Shown: positions 16,613 to 21,387 of the stretch, piece after piece | How positions within the stretch are numbered: position 1 is the stretch's first letter | Layout of the letters: each line of letters opens with the position of its first letter | Assembly: GCA_009926905.1 (NCBI GenBank) | Contig: RFNX01000357.1 | Span: 1-21,387, forward strand | Length of the DNA: 21,387 nucleotides | From: Flavobacteriales bacterium | GTDB lineage: Bacteria; Bacteroidota; Bacteroidia; Flavobacteriales_D; Crocinitomicaceae | Reading direction: 5' to 3' | The notes under the pieces: generated by a model | The model's input: only the letters and a program-made list of their open reading frames with translations | What the model was told of the DNA's origin: nothing | The model's database searches: none | Program-made: the position numbers and the translations under genes

Positions 16613-17553
16613 TATATTTTTTCAATTGTCGCCACAAGCTCTTCAATAATATCAAAAGTCACTTCTGCCATTTTATTTTGTTTTTCATCCAAACATGGAT
16701 TTACTTCAACTACTTCAAAAGCAATCGTATTTGGAAATTGAATACAAGCATTTAATAGTTCCTTTGCTTCTTCTGGAGATAATCCGTGTGGTACAGGTGT
16801 TCCAGTTCCATGAGAAGTTAATTCTGGATCCATTGAATCTACATCAAAAGAAATGTATAACATGTCGCAATTCGCAAAATGATTTCGAAGTTTATCAACT
16901 AATCCAACAACACCAAGTTCTCGCACTTCATCAACTTTATAGTTTCTAATATAGTGACGACTAATCAATGCATCTTCTTCTTCCTCAGTATCTCTAACTG
17001 CTACGAAAACTAAATCTTCTGCTTGTATTGCTCCAGATTTTAAATGATTCCACATTTTTACAGTATTCTCATCGACTTCGTTTCGTTGACATTCTTTGTT
17101 GTCTAATCCTAAAGCAGTTGCCAACGGCATTCCGTGCATATTACCTGATGGAGTGGTGTAAGGAGTGTGCAAATCTGCATGCGCATCTACCCATAAAACG
17201 CCTAGTCTTTTGTCAGGAAATGCTTTTTTAATACCTGCAATTGAACCGCCTGCTGAGCAATGATCTCCCGCTACAATAAAAGGGAATTTTCCAGAAATAA
17301 GGCTATTACTAACCTCTTCTTCAACAGCTTGATACACTTCTAGCATGCCATCGATTCGTTTTGCAAAAGGATAAGGAGTTGGTCGATCAAGTGTCTGACT
17401 GATAATTGGTAAAACTGAAATTCTATGTTCTCCAAAAAAAGTACTTTCTTTTTTTCTAGCTGCTACTGCTAACGCTTGTGGCCCTAAAGAAGCGCCGCGT
17501 GTACCAGCGCCAATTTCTGATAAATTAAATATAATCTGTACGTTTCGTTGCAT
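16612..17553 (-). CDS. rocF: Arginase family protein, most likely arginase
   Basis: A 313-residue ureohydrolase that hydrolyses arginine to ornithine and urea with a dimanganese centre. The metal ligands are all present: GDHC at 96-99 (His98), DAHAD at 123-127 (Asp123, His125, Asp127) and SFDVDSMDP at 235-243 (Asp237, Asp239). The TPSGNMHGMP segment at 134-143 corresponds to the region of true arginases that contacts the amino-acid end of the substrate, and EVNPCL at 283-288 carries the conserved glutamate. These favour arginase over agmatinase, although formiminoglutamase or a related amidinohydrolase cannot be excluded from sequence alone. GDHC replaces the more usual GDHS. Its stop overlaps the argS start by one base. 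A good -7 element (17578-17585) lies 24 bases upstream. Confidence 0.9.
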   Translation of the reverse strand: MQRNVQIIFNLSEIGAGTRGASLGPQALAVAARKKESTFFGEHRISVLPIISQTLDRPTPYPFAKRIDGMLEVYQAVEEEVSNSLISGKFPFIVAGDHCSAGGSIAGIKKAFPDKRLGVLWVDAHADLHTPYTTPSGNMHGMPLATALGLDNKECQRNEVDENTVKMWNHLKSGAIQAEDLVFVAVRDTEEEEDALISRHYIRNYKVDEVRELGVVGLVDKLRNHFANCDMLYISFDVDSMDPELTSHGTGTPVPHGLSPEEAKELLNACIQFPNTIAFEVVEVNPCLDEKQNKMAEVTFDIIEELVATIEKI

Positions 17554-17577
17554 AAATTACCCTTTAAGCGGGTTAGA

Positions 17578-17585
17578 CAAAGATA
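17578..17585 (-). promoter_or_regulatory. Promoter -7 element of the arginase-argS unit
   Basis: The minus strand reads TATCTTTG, an exact TAnnTTTG match, 24 bases before the arginase ATG, inside the 99-base gap after the AlgJ-like gene. A -33 TTG is not evident. It would give a leader of about 18 bases. Confidence 0.42.
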
Positions 17586-17652
17586 AAACTATATTTAGAA
17601 ACTTGGAAGACGTTAATTGCTAATCGACAAAATCACTATAAATTTCAATCAC

Positions 17653-18795
17653 TTATTTTTCATTTGGAAAGAAATTTTTGTAAAAATCTTCAATAAAACC
17701 AAAGGGGAAACGACTTAAGTTAGCATCTGTTGACATTAAAATAATTACGTCGTTTGACAAAATTTCCTTTTTATAGTTTAAATCAGCAACATGAGTTGGT
17801 TTGGTATAATTTTCTGGAAATACTTCATTGTTATAATACCAAAATTGTCCGTTTCCGAATAGTGTTTGAGAAAATCCGTAATTAAACAATCCCCAGTAAT
17901 AACTGTCTGACACAAACAAAGTTCTATGAATTGAATTTTGTCTATGCACCAATGAAAATTTAGGATATGCCATTGGATAGGTAGATGTTGGATAAATCAA
18001 GTTCATACATTCACCTATGTCAAAATCACCATTGCTGTTTTCTTTTTTGACATCAACACCTTGAATCATAATGTTTGGGTAATCAAGTTTTGATTTTTTT
18101 TCAATGAACTTAATCAATGAATCGCCTGCTATGATTTCTCCAAATTTACTCCAATGAGTTCCACCTTTAGCGTATAATGGATATTTTGAGTGTCCTTTCA
18201 ATTTCAAAAACCAAGCGTTAAAATCTAAATAATTAATGTTTAATCGTCGAAAGTATTTTCTGTAAACTTCTAAGTTCGTTGTGCCTTTCTCAACTTTTCT
18301 TGAATCAGGAATAAATTCTGGAAAAAATGTAGCTTTACCAGGATTTAAAACAATAATTAATGTCTTATTCAATTTTGATAAGGTATCTTGAATCCTTTTT
18401 AGTTTCCTTGAAGTGTTTTCAATTTCTTGAACACCAACATAATCTTGACCATAATATGCTTTTATGTAATCCAATTCAAAAAGATAATCATCCTTACCAA
18501 CCACTACTCCATTTGCTTGAGCTTGGTTAAACACATTATATTTTAGTTGATTGTGAAATCGAATAAATGCTGAACGGAAACCGAACTTTTCATTGTAATA
18601 TTTATTGAATTTTTCTTGATAAGCACCAGTATTTAAACTATCTAAATTCAATTGTGGTTTCTCTGGTTCAACGATTGCACCTTTTAACGGTAGCACAGAG
18701 TAAAACTCGGTAAAATATTGAATCAAAGGAACATTAATACCGAGCAGAACGATGAAGAATAATACTTGTTTATATTTGGTTGATTTCGTTTCCAT
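17653..18795 (-). CDS. AlgJ/AlgX-like SGNH-fold O-acetylation protein
   Basis: A 380-residue protein with one N-terminal membrane anchor (about residues 10-28) and a periplasmic SGNH-hydrolase-like domain of the AlgX/AlgJ type. Recognisable parts are the NEKFGFRSAFIRFHNQLKY segment near 68-86, the YLF motif near 104-106, GGTHWS at 211-216 with the probable catalytic His214, and FVSDSYYWG at 294-302 with the candidate serine nucleophile in the SDS triplet. In AlgJ and AlgX the histidine is preceded by D-x (DTHW). Here the Asp position is Gly212. Such proteins take acetyl groups delivered through an MBOAT partner and place them on a polysaccharide. The MBOAT gene is immediately upstream with a one-base overlap (TAATG). 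The substrate is unknown: exopolysaccharide, peptidoglycan or another glycan are all possible. Confidence 0.85.
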   Translation of the reverse strand: METKSTKYKQVLFFIVLLGINVPLIQYFTEFYSVLPLKGAIVEPEKPQLNLDSLNTGAYQEKFNKYYNEKFGFRSAFIRFHNQLKYNVFNQAQANGVVVGKDDYLFELDYIKAYYGQDYVGVQEIENTSRKLKRIQDTLSKLNKTLIIVLNPGKATFFPEFIPDSRKVEKGTTNLEVYRKYFRRLNINYLDFNAWFLKLKGHSKYPLYAKGGTHWSKFGEIIAGDSLIKFIEKKSKLDYPNIMIQGVDVKKENSNGDFDIGECMNLIYPTSTYPMAYPKFSLVHRQNSIHRTLFVSDSYYWGLFNYGFSQTLFGNGQFWYYNNEVFPENYTKPTHVADLNYKKEILSNDVIILMSTDANLSRFPFGFIEDFYKNFFPNEK

Positions 18796-20216
18796 TAAAA
18801 TCTAAAATATATGAACGGATTAAAATCTGAAGCAGTAATGTAACTCACACAAATAGCAAACAAAAGCATTGAAATAGCGACATTAAATGTGGTTTTCAGC
18901 AAACCATTTTCTTCTTTATAAAAGAAATTTTGAATTCGTTTTCCGTAGTTAAAAACTCCAAAGAATGAAAAAACAAAAGCTAAAATCATAACAGTTTTAA
19001 ACTCGTTTGTTAAGAATATAGGTGTGCTTGAAAAGTTAAAAGAAAATAGTAACTTACTATAGGCAATTGCATTTGGAAATTCTTCAATACTGAAGAAAAT
19101 CCAGCCAATTAAAACAACTAAAAAAGTGAACGCTACACTCACAAAACCACCTAATTTTTCCAATAATTTCTTTAAGAATACTCGATCAAGAATTAAGAAC
19201 ACTCCATGGTAAGCTCCCCAAATTACAAAATTCCAACTTGCACCATGCCAAAGTCCTGAAAGTAAAAAAACAGTAATTAAATTTATATATAATCGCGCAT
19301 TTGAATTTACTTTATTCCCACCTAAAGGAATGTAAAGATAATTCTTCATCCAATCCCCAAGCGTTATATGCCATCTTCTCCAAAATTCAGTAATGGTTTT
19401 TGAGGTGTAAGGATTATCGAAATTTTCAGGAAATTTGAAACCAATCATTTTTCCTATTCCGAGCGCCATGTCAGAATAACCAGAAAAATCAAAATAAATT
19501 TGGAATGTGTAAGATAATATTCCCAACCAAGCTAGTTCAAACGATAAATTTTCTGATGGTGTTATGAGGATATCTTTCGCAAAATCTCCGAGCACATTTG
19601 CTATTAGTACTTTTTTAGATAATCCAATACAAAAGCGATAAAAACCAAATAATCGGTCGTCAGTTGTTTCATTTCTATTCGGAATTTGATCTGCAATAAG
19701 ATTGTATCTAACTATTGGTCCAGCGATTAATTTTGGAAAGCAAACTATGTACAATAAATAATGATGGATTCTTTTCAGTGGTGCATGAACTCCTCGATAT
19801 ACATCAATTGCATAAGTTAAGGTTTCAAACGTGTAAAATGAAATACCGATTGGTAGAGCAATTTTTGTCCAACTAATAGAGGAAATCCCTGCAGATTGAA
19901 GCACAAAATTAAAATTTTCAATAAAGAAGTTGGCGTATTTAAAATAAGCTAAAAGTCCTAGATTTAATGCAAGTGAGAAAACTAAAAATAATCGTTTTCG
20001 ACTTGTGTTTTGAGAACTGTGAATTTGATTAATTAAAAAGAAATCAATAATTGTAGCCGAAACTAAAATATAGATAAATAAAGGAGCTCCCCAATAATAG
20101 AAAGCAAGACTAGCAATTAGTATCCATGAATTTTTTAGTGATTTCGGTATAAAAAAGTAAACTGCTAAAAAAACAGGAAAGAAAAATAAAAGAAATAGAC
20201 TGCTACTGAATACCAC
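18795..20216 (-). CDS. MBOAT-family membrane O-acyltransferase (AlgI/DltB/PatA-like)
   Basis: A polytopic inner-membrane protein of about 473 residues that should move acyl, usually acetyl, groups from cytoplasmic acyl-CoA across the membrane. Numbered from the TTG at 20222, the signature regions are FPKLIAGPI near 162-170, FDFSGYSDMALGIGKM near 244-259, a TEFWRRWHITLGDW block near 278-291, YLYIPLGG near 295-302, and SGLWHGASWNF near 322-332, whose His326 is the invariant MBOAT histidine. There are about ten hydrophobic segments. The open frame could start at TTG 20222, but the GTG at 20216 gives the typical MBOAT opening MVFSSSLFLLFFFP, so I use it. The stop overlaps the start of the AlgJ-like gene by one base. 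The SanA-like gene ends about 30 bases upstream, so all three are probably one transcript. Confidence 0.92.
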   Translation of the reverse strand: MVFSSSLFLLFFFPVFLAVYFFIPKSLKNSWILIASLAFYYWGAPLFIYILVSATIIDFFLINQIHSSQNTSRKRLFLVFSLALNLGLLAYFKYANFFIENFNFVLQSAGISSISWTKIALPIGISFYTFETLTYAIDVYRGVHAPLKRIHHYLLYIVCFPKLIAGPIVRYNLIADQIPNRNETTDDRLFGFYRFCIGLSKKVLIANVLGDFAKDILITPSENLSFELAWLGILSYTFQIYFDFSGYSDMALGIGKMIGFKFPENFDNPYTSKTITEFWRRWHITLGDWMKNYLYIPLGGNKVNSNARLYINLITVFLLSGLWHGASWNFVIWGAYHGVFLILDRVFLKKLLEKLGGFVSVAFTFLVVLIGWIFFSIEEFPNAIAYSKLLFSFNFSSTPIFLTNEFKTVMILAFVFSFFGVFNYGKRIQNFFYKEENGLLKTTFNVAISMLLFAICVSYITASDFNPFIYFRF

Positions 20217-20245
20217 AGTCAAAAATAGAAATTATTGAGGTAATA

Positions 20246-20893
20246 TTAGAAAATTTGAACCTTCTCACCAAAGTAAATTGGTTTCTTTTTTGTAAAAATG
20301 TAGTAAAACATTTTAACTCTTTCGTATTTTTCAATGAAATTGATTTTAATTCCATTGTTATCACGTTCACATTTAGCTGCATAAGCCACAGCTTGTAAAC
20401 CATAGTGTTTTGCCAAGTAAATTGCTCTTTCTAATTGGTAATTTTGAGAAATCACAATAAACTTTTTCTGACCATATACTTTATGAATGCGGTACATTGC
20501 ATCGTAGGAAGTAATCCCTTTGAAATCAAGGTAAATCTTTTTTTCAGGAATACCCAATTTAATCAAATCCTTTTTGATTAGTTTAACAACATTGTTTTTA
20601 TTTCTACTTACAACAACGAAGCTTACTTTTTTTGCATTGTATAAACGAACAGTTGCTTTAAGCCGTGGAAAATAATACTTATTCAATTTTCCATGAAAGT
20701 ATTTTTTTGTCCCTAAAAGAACTGCAACTTTCCGTTGTGGAATTTCTGATATTTTAGTATAAATATGACCTTTCGCTTCGGATGTAACAGTGAAATGCAT
20801 ACTGTAAATCGTTACTAGAAATAATGCAAAAAGAACAATTAAACCTCTAACAACCCAGTGCTTTTTTAAGTAACTTCTGTGTTTATGCTTCAA
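20246..20893 (-). CDS. SanA/YdcF-like (DUF218) membrane protein, divergent
   Basis: A 215-residue protein with one membrane segment (about 14-33) and a periplasmic DUF218 domain close in layout to E. coli SanA, an envelope protein linked to vancomycin exclusion. Matching parts are RKVAVLLGTKKY near 54-65, LNKYYFPRLKATVRLYNAKKV near 70-90, KKDLIKLGIPEKKIYLDFKG near 107-126, and KFIVISQNYQLERAIYLAKHYG near 144-165. The segment where SanA has SGDN followed by NEP reads VVVSRNKNNVVKLIKKDLI here. The Gly-Asp and Glu-Pro are therefore missing and the loop is several residues shorter. The only start after the in-frame stop at the left is TTG at 20893; no ATG is available before the membrane segment. 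It probably leads the transcript containing the MBOAT and SGNH genes. Confidence 0.82.
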   Translation of the reverse strand: MKHKHRSYLKKHWVVRGLIVLFALFLVTIYSMHFTVTSEAKGHIYTKISEIPQRKVAVLLGTKKYFHGKLNKYYFPRLKATVRLYNAKKVSFVVVSRNKNNVVKLIKKDLIKLGIPEKKIYLDFKGITSYDAMYRIHKVYGQKKFIVISQNYQLERAIYLAKHYGLQAVAYAAKCERDNNGIKINFIEKYERVKMFYYIFTKKKPIYFGEKVQIF

Positions 20894-20961
20894 AGTAAAT
20901 TTTTTACTAAATTAATTATTTATAAACATATAAAAATAAACAATACAAAACTAAATGTATT

Positions 20962-21387
20962 TCATTTGATATTATAATCTTCTCTCAAACACTTTTCAAC
21001 AATTTTTGCACTATTCAAAGCCAAAGGGATTCCGCCGCCAGGATGCACAGTAACTCCAGTAAAATAAAGTCCTTTGATTTGTTTTGAAAAATTAGGATGA
21101 CGTAAAAAAGCGGCGAGCGAACTGTTAGAAGAGTTGCCATAAATGGATCCTTGTTTCCCTGAAAAGACGGCTTCAATTTTAATTGGATCGTTGACTTGTT
21201 CTGCTTCGATGAGTGTTTCAACGTTCCTACCAAGCGCTTTTGACAATCTTTCTAAACAATTCTTTCGAGTTCGTTCAACAATTTCATTCCAATCTTGACC
21301 CGTATTTATTGGTGCATTCACCATCACAAACCAATTTTCTTTCCCTTTTGGAGCATCATTCTGTTCAACTTTTGAAGAAATATGAAC
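20962..21387 (-). CDS. CrtI/CrtD-type carotenoid desaturase, C-terminal part (runs off the window)
   Basis: The open frame enters from the right edge and gives 141 residues, all C-terminal. It contains KENWFVMVNAP near residues 17-27 of the visible part, and GSIYGNSSNSSLAAFLRHP near the middle. The strongest signature is GVTVHPGGGIPLALNSAKIV near the end. This ending is the FAD-binding C-terminal signature of phytoene desaturase-family enzymes. The V-HPGGGIPL-L-SAKI form resembles CrtD (hydroxycarotenoid 3,4-desaturase) more than CrtI, but the active-site parts are out of view. A GTG or ATG near 21324-21327 is internal, not the start, because the matching sequence continues upstream. The 68 bases between it and the SanA-like gene contain no clear terminator. 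Confidence 0.88.
   Translation of the reverse strand, partial: VHISSKVEQNDAPKGKENWFVMVNAPINTGQDWNEIVERTRKNCLERLSKALGRNVETLIEAEQVNDPIKIEAVFSGKQGSIYGNSSNSSLAAFLRHPNFSKQIKGLYFTGVTVHPGGGIPLALNSAKIVEKCLREDYNIK

Noticed and set aside
16477..16755. Plus-strand open frame across the argS-arginase junction, and other long plus-strand frames inside the minus-strand genes (for example 3207-3473, 3657-3971 and 3997-4314)
   Set aside because: Low-complexity or unusual composition, no recognisable motifs, and full overlap with well-supported genes on the other strand.
16612..17553. Agmatinase as the call for the ureohydrolase
   Set aside because: The SGN-x-HG segment expected in arginases for binding the amino-acid end of the substrate is present.
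17559..17573. Small hairpin (ACCC/GGGT) in the arginase leader, considered as a regulatory structure
   Set aside because: Only four base pairs with a mismatch beyond; too weak to call a riboswitch or attenuator.
20894..20908. Palindrome AGTAAA-TTT-TTTACT in the leader of the SanA-like gene
   Set aside because: Pure AT-rich context makes this likely by chance; no second copy or matching regulator seen.

Overview
The window reads as chromosomal DNA of a low-GC Bacteroidota, most likely a member of the Flavobacteriales. The protein families (TamB, a PccA-type biotin carboxylase, Bacteroidota-style DsbD and ArgS) fit this. So do several intergenic matches to the Bacteroidota promoter -7 element TAnnTTTG and the lack of obvious Shine-Dalgarno sites. 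Genus is inference; I cannot fix it. No rRNA, tRNA, CRISPR array, integrase or transposase was seen.

Layout. Positions 1-239 are non-coding and hold two diverged copies of a palindrome-bearing repeat. Then, on the minus strand: a lipoprotein-like L,D-transpeptidase-fold protein (240-872), a clear terminator (1041-1073), and the run tamB > biotin carboxylase > sucC (8441 down to 1092). tamB and the plus-strand gene tsaD diverge from a very tight junction at 8430-8484, where a well-matched tamB promoter overlies the first codons of tsaD. The plus strand continues with a three-gene unit (9600-12346): a small conserved protein, a stand-alone DsbD N-terminal (alpha) domain, and a full-length DsbD. 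It is followed by topB (12446-14248). topB meets a small minus-strand lipoprotein gene tail to tail with a 4-base TTAA overlap.

From 14245 to the right edge everything is on the minus strand. argS (14714-16612) lies directly downstream of arginase (16612-17553), with start and stop sharing one base. Upstream of these is an envelope cluster: a SanA-like membrane protein (20893-20246), an MBOAT O-acyltransferase (20216-18795) and an AlgJ/AlgX-like SGNH protein (18795-17653). The last two also share one base. At the right edge is the C-terminal part of a CrtI/CrtD-type carotenoid desaturase.

How the genes work together. DsbD would carry electrons from cytoplasmic thioredoxin across the inner membrane, and the extra alpha domain may be a second periplasmic outlet. 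The MBOAT and SGNH proteins look like a transmembrane acetyl-transfer pair acting on an unidentified envelope or exopolysaccharide substrate. sucC and the biotin carboxylase could both sit on a propionyl-CoA to succinyl-CoA route, but sucD and the other carboxylase subunits are not here. Most of the window is housekeeping. The less ordinary parts are the doubled DsbD alpha domain, the SanA-like protein that lacks expected motifs, the Asp-less SGNH motif, the arginase-argS coupling and the left-end repeats. I do not see strong evidence for a wholly new system.
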